NCBI RefSeq assembly: GCF_000725805.1
Contig: NZ_JOFT01000027.1
Location: forward strand, 1 to 64,000
DNA length: 64,000 nt
Origin: Streptomyces xanthophaeus
GTDB taxonomy: Bacteria > Actinomycetota > Actinomycetes > Streptomycetales > Streptomycetaceae
Reading direction: 5' to 3'
Shown here: positions 41,155-50,831 of the stretch, piece after piece
How the letters are laid out: each line of letters starts with the position of its first letter
Position numbering within the stretch: position 1 is the first letter of the stretch
The notes under the pieces: model-generated
The model's database searches: none
The model's input: the letters and a program-made list of their open reading frames with translations, nothing else
Told to the model about the DNA's origin: nothing
Program-made: the position numbers and the translations under genes

Positions 41155-42081
41155 ATGGTCGAGGAACTGCTGACAGCGGTGATCGCCGCCGGTGCGGGTG
41201 TCGCCCTCTACATGGGCGCCGCCGCCCGGGTGGTGAAGCAGTACGAGCGGGGCCTGGTGTTCCGTCTCGGGCGGCTGCGCGAGGACATCCGCGGCCCCGG
41301 CTTCACCGTGATCGTCCCCGGTGTGGACCGCCTGCGGAAGGTCAACATGCAGATCGTGACGCTGCCGGTGCCGGCCCAGGAGGGCATCACCAGGGACAAC
41401 GTCACCGTGCGGGTGGACGCCGTCGTGTACTTCAAGGTCGTCGACCCGGCGAGCGCGATCGTGGCGGTGGAGGACTACCGCTTCGCCGTCTCCCAGATGG
41501 CGCAGACCTCGCTGCGGTCGATCATCGGGAAATCGGATCTGGACGACCTGCTCTCCAACCGGGAGATGCTCAACCAGGGCCTGGAGCTGATGATCGACAG
41601 CCCGGCCGTGGGCTGGGGCGTGCAGATCGACCGGGTCGAGATCAAGGACGTGTCCCTGCCGGAGACGATGAAGCGGTCGATGGCCCGGCAGGCGGAGGCG
41701 GACCGCGAGCGCCGCGCCCGCGTGATCAACGCGGACGCGGAGCTCCAGGCCTCGCACAAGCTGGCCGAGGCGGCCGAGGTCATGGCGGACCAGCCCGCGG
41801 CGCTCCAGCTGCGGCTGCTCCAGACGGTGGTGGCGGTGGCCGCGGAGAAGAACTCCACGCTGGTCCTGCCGTTCCCGGTGGAGCTGCTGCGTTTCCTGGA
41901 GCGCGCCGCTCCGCCTCCGGGGGCGGTCGCGTACGAGGACCCGGCCCCGGCCGGCCCGGCCTCCGAGGGCCCCGGGCCGGCCGCGGCCGACGAGGTACGG
42001 GGAGCAGGACTGACCCCGTACGGGCCCGCGCCGGAGCCGGTCGGGCCCGCCCCCGACCGGGACGGGACGCCGCCCGGGTAG
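41155..42081 (+). CDS. Slipin-type SPFH (band 7/stomatin) membrane protein
   Basis: The 308-residue protein has one N-terminal membrane helix (about 5-24), then the SPFH domain (VVKQYERGLVFRLGRL, PGFTVIVPGVDRL, TRDNVTVRVDAVVYFKV). A helical coiled-coil part (MKRSMARQAEADRERRARVINAD) follows. The tail of about 55 residues is Pro/Ala/Gly-rich and unlike most slipins. Slipins oligomerise on membranes as scaffolds for proteases or lipid domains. No NfeD-type partner protease is adjacent. The start at 41155 follows GCAGGGGGCC. Confidence 0.9.
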   Translation: MVEELLTAVIAAGAGVALYMGAAARVVKQYERGLVFRLGRLREDIRGPGFTVIVPGVDRLRKVNMQIVTLPVPAQEGITRDNVTVRVDAVVYFKVVDPASAIVAVEDYRFAVSQMAQTSLRSIIGKSDLDDLLSNREMLNQGLELMIDSPAVGWGVQIDRVEIKDVSLPETMKRSMARQAEADRERRARVINADAELQASHKLAEAAEVMADQPAALQLRLLQTVVAVAAEKNSTLVLPFPVELLRFLERAAPPPGAVAYEDPAPAGPASEGPGPAAADEVRGAGLTPYGPAPEPVGPAPDRDGTPPG

Positions 42082-42090
42082 CCGCGGCGC

Positions 42091-42114
42091 GGCCCGCCTC
42101 ACATCGGGCGGGCC
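42091..42114. terminator. Terminator between slipin gene and proS
   Basis: GGCCCGCC (42091-42098) pairs with GGCGGGCC (42107-42114) around an 8-base loop between convergent genes. A CACGTCAGGCGGGC direct repeat (near 42114 and 42142) overlaps the proS stop. Confidence 0.6.
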
Positions 42115-42140
42115 ACGTCAGGCGGGCCGGGTCGGGCAGG

Positions 42141-43835
42141 TCACGTCAGGCGGGCGAGGGCCTCGGCCAGCGGGAGCTCCTCGCGGGTGCCCGTCGCGCG
42201 GTTCTGCAGCTCGACCACCGATTCGGCCGAACGGCGGCCCGCCACCAGGATCCACGGGACGCCGATCAGCTCCGCGTCCGTCAGCTTCACGCCCGGGGAC
42301 AGGCCCGGACGGTCGTCCAGCAGGACCCGCAGGCCCGCGGAGGCCAGGGCCGTGGCCGCCTCCTCCGCCAGCGCCAGCGGGACCGCCTTGCCCGCCGCGA
42401 CCACGTGGACGTCGGCCGGGGCGACCGCCGCGGGCCAGCACAGCCCGCGCTCGTCGGCCGTCTGCTCGGCCAGCGCGGCCACGGCGCGCGAGACGCCGAT
42501 GCCGTACGAGCCCATGGTCACCCGGACCGGCTTGCCCTCGCGGCCCAGCACGTCGAGCCCGAAGGCGTCGGCGTACTTGCGGCCCAGCTGGAAGATGTGC
42601 CCGATCTCGATCGCCCGGTCGAGCCGCAGGCCGGCGCCGCAGGAGGGGCAGGGGTCGCCCGGCTCCACGACGACCACGTCCAGGTACTGGTCCACCTCGA
42701 AGTCCCGGCCGCAGACCACGTTGCGGGCGTGGGTGTCCGCACGGTTGGCGCCGGTGACCCAGGCGGTGCCGGGCGCGACCCGCGGGTCCGCCAGGTAGCG
42801 GACCTTCTCCAGGCCCTGCGGGCCCACGTAGCCGCGTACCAGGTCGGTGCGGCCCTCGAAGTCCTCCGCCGTGACCAGTTCCACGACGGCCGGGGCCAGG
42901 TGCTCGCCGAGCTTGCCGAGGTCCACCTCGCGGTCGCCCGGCACGCCGACGGCCATGATCTCGCCGTCGACCTTCACCAGCAGGTTCTTCAGGGTCGCCG
43001 AGGCGGGGACGCCCAGGTGCGCCGCCAGGGTCTCGATCGTCGGGGTGTCCGGGGTGTCCACCTCCTCCAGCGCCGGGTGCTCCGCGGCCACCGGGGTCAG
43101 CGGGAAGGTGACGGCCTCCGAGTTGGCCGCGTAGCTGCAGGAGGGGCAGTCCGCGAAGGTGTCCTCGCCCGCCGGGGCGGGTGCCAGGAACTCCTCCGAG
43201 GCCGATCCGCCCATCGCTCCCGAGACCGCCGACACGATCCGGTGGTCCAGCCCGAGCCGCTCGAAGATGCGGACGTACGCCTCGCGGTGGAGGCGGTACG
43301 ACTCCTCCAGGCCCTCGTCGGACACGTCGAAGGAGTAGGAGTCCTTCATCTGGAACTCGCGTCCGCGCAGCACCCCGGAGCGGGGACGCGCCTCGTCCCG
43401 GTACTTGGTCTGGATCTGGTACAGCATGACCGGCAGGTCCTTGTACGACGTGCACTGGTCCTTCACGAGGAGAGTGAAGATCTCCTCGTGGGTCGGGCCG
43501 AGCAGGTAGTCCGCGCCCTTGCGGTCGCGGAGCCGGAACAGCAGGTCGCCGTACTCCGACCAGCGCCCGCTGACCTCGTACGGCTCCTTGGGCAGCAGCG
43601 CCGGGAGCAGCACCTCCTGGGCGCCGATTCCGTCCATCTCCTCGCGGACGATGCGCGAGACGTTCTCCAGGACCCGCTTGCCCAGCGGCAGCCAGGTCCA
43701 CACTCCGGCCGAGCTGCGCCGGACGTAACCGGCGCGGACCAGGAGCCGGTGGCTGATGGTCTCCGCGTCGGCCGGATCCTCGCGGAGGGTCTTGGCCATG
43801 AGACGGGACATGCGCTGCACGTGTTGCGTTGACAT
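42141..43835 (-). CDS. proS: Prolyl-tRNA synthetase (bacterial type)
   Basis: ProS charges tRNA-Pro. The 564 residues have class II core motifs ([22 protein letters not shown], then [25 protein letters not shown]) and an editing insertion (about 225-400). Motif 3 and an anticodon-binding C-terminus ([10 protein letters not shown] ... [19 protein letters not shown]) follow. A CPSCGAG segment lies in the second half. ATG at 43833-43835 begins [17 protein letters not shown] as in relatives. It is convergent with the slipin gene and 42 bases from a GNAT gene on the same strand. Confidence 0.95.
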   Translation of the reverse strand: MSTQHVQRMSRLMAKTLREDPADAETISHRLLVRAGYVRRSSAGVWTWLPLGKRVLENVSRIVREEMDGIGAQEVLLPALLPKEPYEVSGRWSEYGDLLFRLRDRKGADYLLGPTHEEIFTLLVKDQCTSYKDLPVMLYQIQTKYRDEARPRSGVLRGREFQMKDSYSFDVSDEGLEESYRLHREAYVRIFERLGLDHRIVSAVSGAMGGSASEEFLAPAPAGEDTFADCPSCSYAANSEAVTFPLTPVAAEHPALEEVDTPDTPTIETLAAHLGVPASATLKNLLVKVDGEIMAVGVPGDREVDLGKLGEHLAPAVVELVTAEDFEGRTDLVRGYVGPQGLEKVRYLADPRVAPGTAWVTGANRADTHARNVVCGRDFEVDQYLDVVVVEPGDPCPSCGAGLRLDRAIEIGHIFQLGRKYADAFGLDVLGREGKPVRVTMGSYGIGVSRAVAALAEQTADERGLCWPAAVAPADVHVVAAGKAVPLALAEEAATALASAGLRVLLDDRPGLSPGVKLTDAELIGVPWILVAGRRSAESVVELQNRATGTREELPLAEALARLT

Positions 43836-43877
43836 ACCGGGAGGTTACCGGGGCCGTTCGGGATCCCGGAACCGGAT

Positions 43878-44450
43878 TCAGGGCCTGCGCAGCGGCAGCG
43901 GGGCTCCCATGACGGCGTACGGGAGGCTCGCGCTCGGGAAGTGGACCCGGCGGGCGAGGTCGCTGTAGCCGAGCGCCCGGTAGAGCCGGCGGGCCGGGCT
44001 GTCGGTGTCGATGGCGGAGAGGATCGAGCGCGGCTCGGCGGCGCCGTCGGTGATGCGGGTGATCAGTGCGCGGCCGACGCCGTGGCCCTGGAAGCCGGGG
44101 TGGACGTGGAGTTCGGTGATCACGAAGGAGCCTTCGAGCCAGCCCTCATGGCCGCCTGCCCGCAGGTAGGGCTCGACGATGGTGGACCACCAGTACGTCC
44201 GGTCGTTCGGCATCCCGTAGACGAATCCGGTGAGCGTCCCGTCCTCGGTGAACGCGCCGAGCGCCCGGGCTCCGCCGCAAGCCATGTGACGCTGCACGAT
44301 GTAGCGCCGGATACCGACCTCCTCCTCGCTGAGGCCGAAGGCGACCGCCTGCACGCGCAGGGCCTCGTCCACCCGGCCGGCGAGGTCGAGCGGGCCGATC
44401 TGGAGGCCGGCGGGGCGGGCGGGGCCGTCGCCCCCGGGGATTGGCAGCAT
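43878..44450 (-). CDS. GNAT-family N-acetyltransferase
   Basis: The 190-residue protein has a GNAT fold with the acetyl-CoA loop VHPGFQGHGVGRALI (about residues 116-130) and a final LYRALGYSDL motif. The substrate is unknown. A conserved RYIVQRHMACGGARALGAF segment lies upstream. ATG at 44448-44450 is the only clear start. It lies 59 bases downstream of another GNAT gene on the same strand; the two are not close in sequence. Confidence 0.85.
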   Translation of the reverse strand: MLPIPGGDGPARPAGLQIGPLDLAGRVDEALRVQAVAFGLSEEEVGIRRYIVQRHMACGGARALGAFTEDGTLTGFVYGMPNDRTYWWSTIVEPYLRAGGHEGWLEGSFVITELHVHPGFQGHGVGRALITRITDGAAEPRSILSAIDTDSPARRLYRALGYSDLARRVHFPSASLPYAVMGAPLPLRRP

Positions 44451-44509
44451 GCGGCGACCTTACTGCGGGGTAGGTGCGCTCCGATATGGCGGCGCAGGAG
44501 CGTGACCGG

Positions 44510-45355
44510 TCAGAACAGGACGCTCATGAAGGCGCCGACCTCGCGGAAGCCCACCCTTCGGTAGGACGCCCGCGCGGCGGTGTTGTAGTCGTTGACGTAG
44601 AGGCTGACCACGGGCGCCACGTCCCGCAGCGCGTACGCGACGACGGCGGCCATCCCGCTCTCGGAGTGGCCGCGGCCACGGAATTCGGGGTCGACCCAGA
44701 CGCCCTGGATCTGGCAGGCGCGTGCGGTGGCGGCGCCGATCTCCGCCTTGAAGACGACCTTGCCGTCCTCGATGCGGGCGAAGGAGCGGCCGGTGCCGAC
44801 GAGCTCGGCGACCCGGGCCTGGTAGAGCAGCCCGCCGTCCCCGGTCATCGGCGAGACGCCGACCTCCTCGGTGAACATGGCCACGCAGGCGGGCATGATC
44901 AGGTCCATCTCGTCCTTGCGGATCCGGCGGACGAGCGGGTCGGCCCGGACCGTGCTGGACGGCTCCTCGATGATCATGAGGGGCTGGTGCGAGCGGATGT
45001 CCCGGGCCGGTCCCCAGCTGGGCTCCAGGAGCTGCCACAGCAGCCGGGTGGCGTCGGCGGGACCGACGATCGAGGAGCAGCGGCGGCCGGTGCGGCGGGC
45101 CCGGTCGGCGAAGGCGCGGATGGCGTCGGGTCCGGCGCAGACGGGGACCAGGTTGGCGCCGGCGTAGCAGAGGGAGCGCAGCTCGCCGTCGGCGTACCAG
45201 CCCCACATCTCGCCGCCCAGGCGCCAGGGGTCGAGTCCGGCGACCTGGACCCGGGAGGTGACGAAGGCGTTCGCGACCGGCTCGCGTCCGAGGACTTGGA
45301 GCGCGGCCTCGAGGTCACTGGGCTCAAGGACCCGGGTGGTGGTCTGCGTCAACAC
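44510..45355 (-). CDS. DUF4081/GNAT-family acetyltransferase
   Basis: The 281-residue protein has an N-terminal DUF4081-like domain (EPSDLEAALQVLGREPVANAFV, WRLGGEMWGWY). A C-terminal GNAT domain has the acetyl-CoA motif VDPEFRGRGHSESGMAAVV and RASYRRVGFREVGAFMSVLF. GTG at 45353-45355 has GAGG five bases upstream; the TTG directly after it is the alternative. An upstream open frame of 26 codons is not supported. It lies behind the ispG terminator and ahead of the other GNAT gene. Confidence 0.88.
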   Translation of the reverse strand: MLTQTTTRVLEPSDLEAALQVLGREPVANAFVTSRVQVAGLDPWRLGGEMWGWYADGELRSLCYAGANLVPVCAGPDAIRAFADRARRTGRRCSSIVGPADATRLLWQLLEPSWGPARDIRSHQPLMIIEEPSSTVRADPLVRRIRKDEMDLIMPACVAMFTEEVGVSPMTGDGGLLYQARVAELVGTGRSFARIEDGKVVFKAEIGAATARACQIQGVWVDPEFRGRGHSESGMAAVVAYALRDVAPVVSLYVNDYNTAARASYRRVGFREVGAFMSVLF

Positions 45356-45439
45356 TGGGGCCTCACCGTACAAGTCTGCTGATCTCCGCACTGTACCCGG
45401 CATGGCTGGGGGATGCCGCGTCCCGCAGGGCACGAAAAA

Positions 45440-45479
45440 CCCCGGTCCCGTCCTCCCAGCTGGGAGAACGGGACCGGGG
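45440..45479 (-). terminator. Classic terminator behind ispG with U-run
   Basis: CCCCGGTCCCGT (45440-45451) pairs with ACGGGACCGGGG (45468-45479). The inner palindrome CTCCCAGCTGGGAG (45453-45466) closes the stem. On the minus strand it is followed at once by TTTTT, rare in this genome, so it is a textbook intrinsic terminator for ispG. Confidence 0.93.
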
Positions 45480-45523
45480 CGGTGTCCTTCAGGACCGGTC
45501 CGGGACCGGTCCCGGAGCGGGTC

Positions 45524-46681
45524 TCAGACGCCGATGGCGACGGTGGGCTCGCCGGACATCACGCCGTCCTTCTCCATCTGCTCGGCGATCTTCATCGCCT
45601 CTTCGATGAGGGTCTCCACGATCTTCGACTCCGGGACGGTCTTGATGACCTCGCCCTTCACGAAGATCTGGCCCTTGCCGTTGCCGGAAGCGACGCCCAG
45701 GTCGGCCTCGCGCGCCTCGCCCGGGCCGTTCACGACGCAGCCCATGACCGCCACGCGCAGCGGGACCTCCATGCCCTCCAGGCCCGCCGTGACCTCCTCG
45801 GCCAGCTTGTAGACGTCCACCTGCGCACGCCCGCAGGACGGGCAGGAGACGATCTCCAGGCGGCGCGGCTTGAGGTTGAGCGACTCCAGGATCTGGATGC
45901 CGACCTTGATCTCCTCCACCGGCGGGGCCGAGAGGGAGACGCGGATCGTGTCGCCGATGCCCTCGGAGAGCAGCGCGCCGAAGGCGACGGCCGACTTGAT
46001 GGTGCCCTGGAAGGCCGGACCGGCCTCGGTGACGCCCAGGTGCAGCGGGTAGTCGCAGGCCGCGGCCAGCTGGCGGTAGGCGTTGACCATGACGACCGGG
46101 TCGTTGTGCTTGACCGAGATCTTGATGTCGCTGAAGCCGTGCTCCTCGAAGAGGGAGGCCTCCCACAGCGCGGACTCGACCAGCGCCTCGGGGGTGGCCT
46201 TGCCGTACTTCTTCAGCAGCCGGGCGTCGAGCGAGCCCGCGTTCACGCCGATGCGGATCGGGGTGCCCGCGTCCTTGGCGGCCCGCGCGATCTCCTTGAC
46301 CTTGTCGTCGAACTGCTTGATGTTGCCCGGGTTCACCCGGACCGCGGCGCAGCCCGCGTCGATCGCGGCGAAGACGTACTTGGGCTGGAAGTGGATGTCC
46401 GCGATCACCGGGATCTGCGACTTCTTCGCGATCACCGCGAGCGCGTCCGCGTCGTCCTGGGTCGGGCAGGCCACCCGGACGATGTCGCAGCCGGAGGCGG
46501 TCAGCTCGGCGATCTGCTGGAGCGTGGCGCCGATGTCGGAGGTACGGGTGGTGGTCATCGACTGCACCGAGATCTGCGAGTCGCCGCCGACGGCCACGGA
46601 GCCGACCTGGATCTTGCGGCTGACCCTGCGGTCGGCAAGCTTCGTCGGCACGGCCGGCATTCCGAGTGAGATGGCAGTCAT
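45524..46681 (-). CDS. ispG: 4-hydroxy-3-methylbut-2-enyl diphosphate synthase (flavodoxin/ferredoxin type)
   Basis: IspG converts MEcPP to HMBPP, the penultimate MEP-pathway step, using a [4Fe-4S] cluster. The 385 residues form a TIM barrel ([33 protein letters not shown]) and a reductase-like C-terminus. Cluster ligands are in SCPSCGRA and [13 protein letters not shown] at 46679-46681 starts the family sequence; the frame extends 52 codons without support. It is the last of dxr-rseP-ispG and has a terminator on both sides. Confidence 0.96.
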   Translation of the reverse strand: MTAISLGMPAVPTKLADRRVSRKIQVGSVAVGGDSQISVQSMTTTRTSDIGATLQQIAELTASGCDIVRVACPTQDDADALAVIAKKSQIPVIADIHFQPKYVFAAIDAGCAAVRVNPGNIKQFDDKVKEIARAAKDAGTPIRIGVNAGSLDARLLKKYGKATPEALVESALWEASLFEEHGFSDIKISVKHNDPVVMVNAYRQLAAACDYPLHLGVTEAGPAFQGTIKSAVAFGALLSEGIGDTIRVSLSAPPVEEIKVGIQILESLNLKPRRLEIVSCPSCGRAQVDVYKLAEEVTAGLEGMEVPLRVAVMGCVVNGPGEAREADLGVASGNGKGQIFVKGEVIKTVPESKIVETLIEEAMKIAEQMEKDGVMSGEPTVAIGV

Positions 46682-46798
46682 CTGCTGTGCAACCCCAAGG
46701 TGTGGATCAAGGTCCCGAGATCGGCGGGCTCCAGCCTCCGAGATTACGCCAAGCACCGCCGCCTCCCCGCATCCGGAGGGCCATGACACCCGAACGTA

Positions 46799-46829
46799 GG
46801 GGGCCGGGCACGATGCGTGCCCGGCCCCC
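46799..46829 (-). terminator. Hairpin between rseP and ispG
   Basis: GGGGGCCGGGCAC (46799-46811) pairs perfectly with GTGCCCGGCCCCC (46817-46829) around 5 bases, 24 bases after the rseP stop. It implies that ispG has its own promoter in the following 117 bases or receives partial read-through. Confidence 0.8.
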
Positions 46830-46853
46830 GTTCCCACGTGCTATCCGGACCCG

Positions 46854-48155
46854 CTAGGTGATCTTGATCGGGTTGACCACGTCCGCCACCAGCACGAGCA
46901 GCGTGAAGCAGACGAAGACGGCGGCCACCACGTACGCGGCGGGCATCAGCTTCGCCACGTCGAAGGGGCCCGGGTCGGCGCGCCGGAAGAGCCGGGCGAA
47001 ATTGCGCCGGACCGACTCCCACAGGGCGCCCGCGATGTGCCCGCCGTCCAGCGGGAGCAGCGGCAGCATGTTGAACAGGAACAGCGAGAGGTTGAACATG
47101 CCCAGCACGTTGAGCATGAGCGAGATGCGCTGCTCGGACGGGATGTCCAGGGTGGCGATCTCCCCGTTGATCCGGGCCGCACCGACGATGCCCATCGGGG
47201 AGTCCGGCTCCCGCTCCGCGCCGTTGAACGCCGCGTCCCACAGGGCCGGGACCTTCGCCGGGAGCTGGAGCAGCCCCTGCACGCTGTTCTCCACGATCTC
47301 GCCCATGTGATCGACGGACTGCCCGAAGGACAGGGCCGCGATCTCGCTGCGCGGGGTGAACCCGAGCCAGCCGGCCGTCACGTACTCGCCCTTGACGTAC
47401 CCGCCGTGGCCGTCCGTCTTGGCGACCTGGTTGGGGATCAAGGTCACCGGCAGCGTCAGCTGCTGTCCGTCGCGCACGACGGTGACGGTGGCGGGGCCGA
47501 CGGTGTCGCGGATCTTCGCCTGCAGGGCCGTCCAGTCCGCCACCTTGCGGCCGTTGAAGGCGACGATCCGGTCGTCCTTCTGGAGGCCGGCCTGCTTGGC
47601 CGGGGCCGCCGGGTCGCCGTCCTTGCAGACCTCGCGGTTCTGGCTCTGCTTGATCACGCACGGCGAGACGGTCAGGACCTGGGTGGTCGTCTGGTTGACC
47701 CCGAAGGTCATCCACACGCCGAAGAAGATCGCCAGCGCGAGCACCAGGTTCATGAAGGGGCCGGCGAACATCACGATCACGCGCTTCCACGGCTTGCGCG
47801 TGTAGAAGAGCCGCGTCTCGTCGCCGGGCTGGAGCTCCTCGTACGCCGCCGAGCGCGCGTCCTCGATCATCGAGCGGAACGGCGAGGTCGAGCGGGCGGT
47901 GACCTTGCCGTCCTCACCGGGCGGGAACATCCCGATCATGCGGATGTAGCCGCCCATGGGGATGGCCTTGATCCCGTACTCGGTGTCGCCCCGCTTGCGC
48001 GACCAGATCGTCCGGCCGAAGCCGACCATGTACTGCGGCACGCGGATGCCGAACAGCTTGGCCGTCGAGAGGTGGCCGAGCTCGTGCCAGGCGATGGAGA
48101 AGAGCAGCCCGATCACGAAAACGACGATGCCGATCGCCGTCAGCAGTATCGTCAT
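46854..48155 (-). CDS. Site-2 (M50) membrane metalloprotease, RseP/RIP-like
   Basis: The 433-residue intramembrane zinc protease has HELGH at residues 24-28 in the first helix. A central PDZ domain (about 180-270, [16 protein letters not shown]) and the LDGGH motif in a C-terminal helix follow. About four membrane helices are seen. Such proteases cleave anti-sigma factors and leftover signal peptides. ATG at 48153-48155 overlaps the dxr stop (ATGA). The dxr-rseP-ispG order is widely conserved. Confidence 0.93.
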   Translation of the reverse strand: MTILLTAIGIVVFVIGLLFSIAWHELGHLSTAKLFGIRVPQYMVGFGRTIWSRKRGDTEYGIKAIPMGGYIRMIGMFPPGEDGKVTARSTSPFRSMIEDARSAAYEELQPGDETRLFYTRKPWKRVIVMFAGPFMNLVLALAIFFGVWMTFGVNQTTTQVLTVSPCVIKQSQNREVCKDGDPAAPAKQAGLQKDDRIVAFNGRKVADWTALQAKIRDTVGPATVTVVRDGQQLTLPVTLIPNQVAKTDGHGGYVKGEYVTAGWLGFTPRSEIAALSFGQSVDHMGEIVENSVQGLLQLPAKVPALWDAAFNGAEREPDSPMGIVGAARINGEIATLDIPSEQRISLMLNVLGMFNLSLFLFNMLPLLPLDGGHIAGALWESVRRNFARLFRRADPGPFDVAKLMPAAYVVAAVFVCFTLLVLVADVVNPIKIT

Positions 48156-49405
48156 GCGCCCGCCTCCACGGCGGTGCGAGCCGCCATCTCCTGTGCCCGG
48201 GCCCTGGCCCAGGTCTCCGCTTCGAGGACGTCCTGGACGGTCAGGGAAGTTCCCGCGTCCGGCGTCCCGTGCTCATCGACCACGGCAGAGACCGTATCCA
48301 TGATTGCTGTGAACGGCAGCCGACCGGCCAGGAACGCCTCGACGCACTCCTCGTTCGCCGCATTGAACACGGCCGGGGCCGTACCGCCGAGGGTACCCAC
48401 GTGCCGGGCCAGGCCCACCGAGGGGAACGCCTCGGTGTCCAACGGGAAGAACTCCCAGGTCGAGGCCTTGGTCCAGTCGAAGGCGGGGGCCGCGTCCGGG
48501 ACCCGGGCGGGCCAGCCCAGACCGATCGCGATGGGGCCGCGCATGTCGGGCGGGGTGGCCTGGGCGAGGGTGGAACCGTCGGTGAACTCCACCATGGAGT
48601 GCACGTACGACTGCGGGTGGACCACGACCTCGATCTGCTCGAACGGGATGTCGTAGAGCAAATGGGCCTCGATGACCTCCAGGCCCTTGTTGACCAGGGT
48701 CGCCGAGTTGACGGTGATGACCGGGCCCATGGACCAGGTGGGGTGGGCGAGCGCGTCCTGGACGGTGACCGTCGCCAGCTCGGCGCGGGTGCGGCCGCGG
48801 AAGGGCCCGCCGGAGGCGGTGACCACGAGCTTGCGCACGTCGGCCCGGTTCCCGGCGGCCAGCGCCTGGAAGAGGGCCGCGTGCTCGGAGTCCACCGGGA
48901 TGATCTGGCCGGGCTTCGCGAGTTCCTTGACCAGGGGGCCGCCGACGATCAGCGACTCCTTGTTCGCGAGGGCCAGGGTGCGGCCCGCGCGCAGGGCGGC
49001 GAGGGTGGGCGCGAGGCCGATGGAACCGGTGATGCCGTTGAGGACGGTGTGGCACGGGGAGGCGGCCAGTTCGGTCGCCGCGTCGGGCCCGGCCAGGATC
49101 TCGGGCAGCGTCCCGGACGCCCCGTACTGGGCGCTCAGCGCCTCCTTCAGGGCCGGTACGGCGTCCTCGCGGGCCACGGCCACGGTGTCCACCCGCAGCC
49201 GCCGGGCCTGCTCGGCCAGCAGCTCGACCCGGCCGCCCGCTGCGGACAGCGCGGTCACCCGGAACCGGTCGGGGTTGCGCAGGGCGAGGTCGATGGCCTG
49301 GGTTCCGATGGACCCGGTGGAGCCGAGGACGACGACGTCCCGGGGGCCGGCCGCGGCGTCGAAGAGGAGGTGCGGATCGGCGAGGGGGGCTGGGCGGTCG
49401 CTCAT
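48152..49405 (-). CDS. dxr: 1-deoxy-D-xylulose-5-phosphate reductoisomerase
   Basis: Dxr forms MEP from DXP with NADPH, the committed step of the non-mevalonate isoprenoid route. Of 417 residues, the NADPH loop [14 protein letters not shown] is at about 23-36. The active-site segments are [22 protein letters not shown] and MSMGPV-like [21 protein letters not shown] at 49403-49405 starts the conserved [12 protein letters not shown]; an ATG three codons earlier is possible. It is coupled to the M50 protease gene by ATGA. Confidence 0.95.
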   Translation of the reverse strand: MSDRPAPLADPHLLFDAAAGPRDVVVLGSTGSIGTQAIDLALRNPDRFRVTALSAAGGRVELLAEQARRLRVDTVAVAREDAVPALKEALSAQYGASGTLPEILAGPDAATELAASPCHTVLNGITGSIGLAPTLAALRAGRTLALANKESLIVGGPLVKELAKPGQIIPVDSEHAALFQALAAGNRADVRKLVVTASGGPFRGRTRAELATVTVQDALAHPTWSMGPVITVNSATLVNKGLEVIEAHLLYDIPFEQIEVVVHPQSYVHSMVEFTDGSTLAQATPPDMRGPIAIGLGWPARVPDAAPAFDWTKASTWEFFPLDTEAFPSVGLARHVGTLGGTAPAVFNAANEECVEAFLAGRLPFTAIMDTVSAVVDEHGTPDAGTSLTVQDVLEAETWARARAQEMAARTAVEAGA

Positions 49406-49426
49406 GCCCCCCATTGTTGCCGCAAC

Positions 49427-50764
49427 TCAGGAACGGTTGGACACGGAGTCCCCGTGAACGGCGCCGGCGAGCAGTTCGGGGAGCGTTCCGGCGAACTCCG
49501 GCAGCGAACGGGCGGCCGTCCACCAGGCGTCGGCGTCCGTGCCGAGGGCGCCCGCGAACAGCCGGTCCGCCTCCGCCCGGGCGTCGAGGACGGCCTGCGG
49601 CCGGTCGTGCCGGTCGGGGTAGTCGACGTCGCCCAGCCAGTGGTCCTCGTCCAGCGCCCAGGCGGCGGGCGCCTTGTGCGCGATCACGTCGGTGCCCGTG
49701 AGCAGACCGCTGTCGAGGCAGGCGCGCACCCACCGGACGTCCTCGCGCAGGTCACCCATGGCGTTGGGCACCGCGAGGCTGGCCAGGGCCAGCTCCCGCT
49801 GGACGCCCCCGTCGGGCTCCGGGGAACCGGGCGCCAGCGCCTCCACGGCCGCTACGAGCTCCGGGCCCGCGGCGGGCCCGGACCGCCCTTCGGGTACGGT
49901 CCCGGCCGCCACCGCCGCCACCAGCTCGGGCAGGGTGCCGGCGAAGCCGGGGGCGTGCCGTTGCAGCTCCGCCCACAGGCGCGGGTCGTCGCCCAGCGCC
50001 GGACGCAGCACCCGCTGCAGCGCCGAGCGCATCCCGGCCCACTCGGCGAGGTTCCAGGCGAAGCGGCCGATGGCGTGCGCCTGGCCGAGCAGCAGGGTCC
50101 GGTGGGCGGGGGCCACGGCCGCCACGAGCTCTTCGAAGGTCAGCCTGCCGGTCCGTACGGCGCGTACGGCGGGGCGGTGCCACCGGGGGCCGTACGCGGC
50201 CTGCGCACGGGTGTCGAGCAGCGCCAGGCAGGACCGCCGGTCCAGTCCGGCCACCAGCAGCAGCGCCTCGACCGAGCCGGGCGGCAGCGGTTCGCGGGCG
50301 TGCTCGCGGAGCAGGAGTCCGGGGTCGAGCGCGTACGGCAGGGTGAGCACGTCGAGCGGGATGCGCGGCCGGTGACGGCCGTGCCGGCGCAGCAGGCCGA
50401 TCAGCTCCTCGCCCGTCAGCGGCGGCGCCCCCGGCTCCCGGCCCAGCTCGGCCCGCAGGGTGGCGAGCAGCTCCGGCGCGGGGCCGGGCCGGGCCGCGTA
50501 CCGCGCGGGGCCGGGGAGGCCGGGCAGCGGGCGGCCGAGCACCTGCGGGTTGCGGGCGATGGTGCGCCGGTCCTCGTCGCTGCCGTCGCGCAGCAGCAGG
50601 GTGACGACCGGCGCCGGGAGGTATTCGTCGCGGCACAGGTAGCGGCGGGTGGGGGCGTCGAGGCGGCCGAGGAGTTCGGCCGCGACCGCGTCCGGTGCGT
50701 GGCGCAGCAGCAGCGCCACGCACCAGGCCAGCCTTCTGCTCTCCCGGTCTGCGTCCACATGCAT
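49427..50764 (-). CDS. Uncharacterised Ala/Leu/Arg-rich helical protein
   Basis: The 445-residue soluble protein is of unknown function, with helical, Leu/Ala/Arg-rich composition suggestive of a repeat solenoid. An internal near-repeat is visible: GFAGTLPELVAAVAAG (about residue 275) and EFAGTLPELLAGAVHG (near the C-terminus). Several LLLRD/LLLRE and DPRLW segments recur. No signal peptide or catalytic motif was recognised. ATG at 50762-50764 follows GGGGAA. It is 21 bases ahead of the dxr start on the same strand. Confidence 0.75.
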   Translation of the reverse strand: MHVDADRESRRLAWCVALLLRHAPDAVAAELLGRLDAPTRRYLCRDEYLPAPVVTLLLRDGSDEDRRTIARNPQVLGRPLPGLPGPARYAARPGPAPELLATLRAELGREPGAPPLTGEELIGLLRRHGRHRPRIPLDVLTLPYALDPGLLLREHAREPLPPGSVEALLLVAGLDRRSCLALLDTRAQAAYGPRWHRPAVRAVRTGRLTFEELVAAVAPAHRTLLLGQAHAIGRFAWNLAEWAGMRSALQRVLRPALGDDPRLWAELQRHAPGFAGTLPELVAAVAAGTVPEGRSGPAAGPELVAAVEALAPGSPEPDGGVQRELALASLAVPNAMGDLREDVRWVRACLDSGLLTGTDVIAHKAPAAWALDEDHWLGDVDYPDRHDRPQAVLDARAEADRLFAGALGTDADAWWTAARSLPEFAGTLPELLAGAVHGDSVSNRS

Positions 50765-50831
50765 CCGATTCCCCGTCGCCGCTCCCGTACGCCTCTCCGG
50801 CGTGGGGCGATGATCGCAGGTCAGCGGGCGG

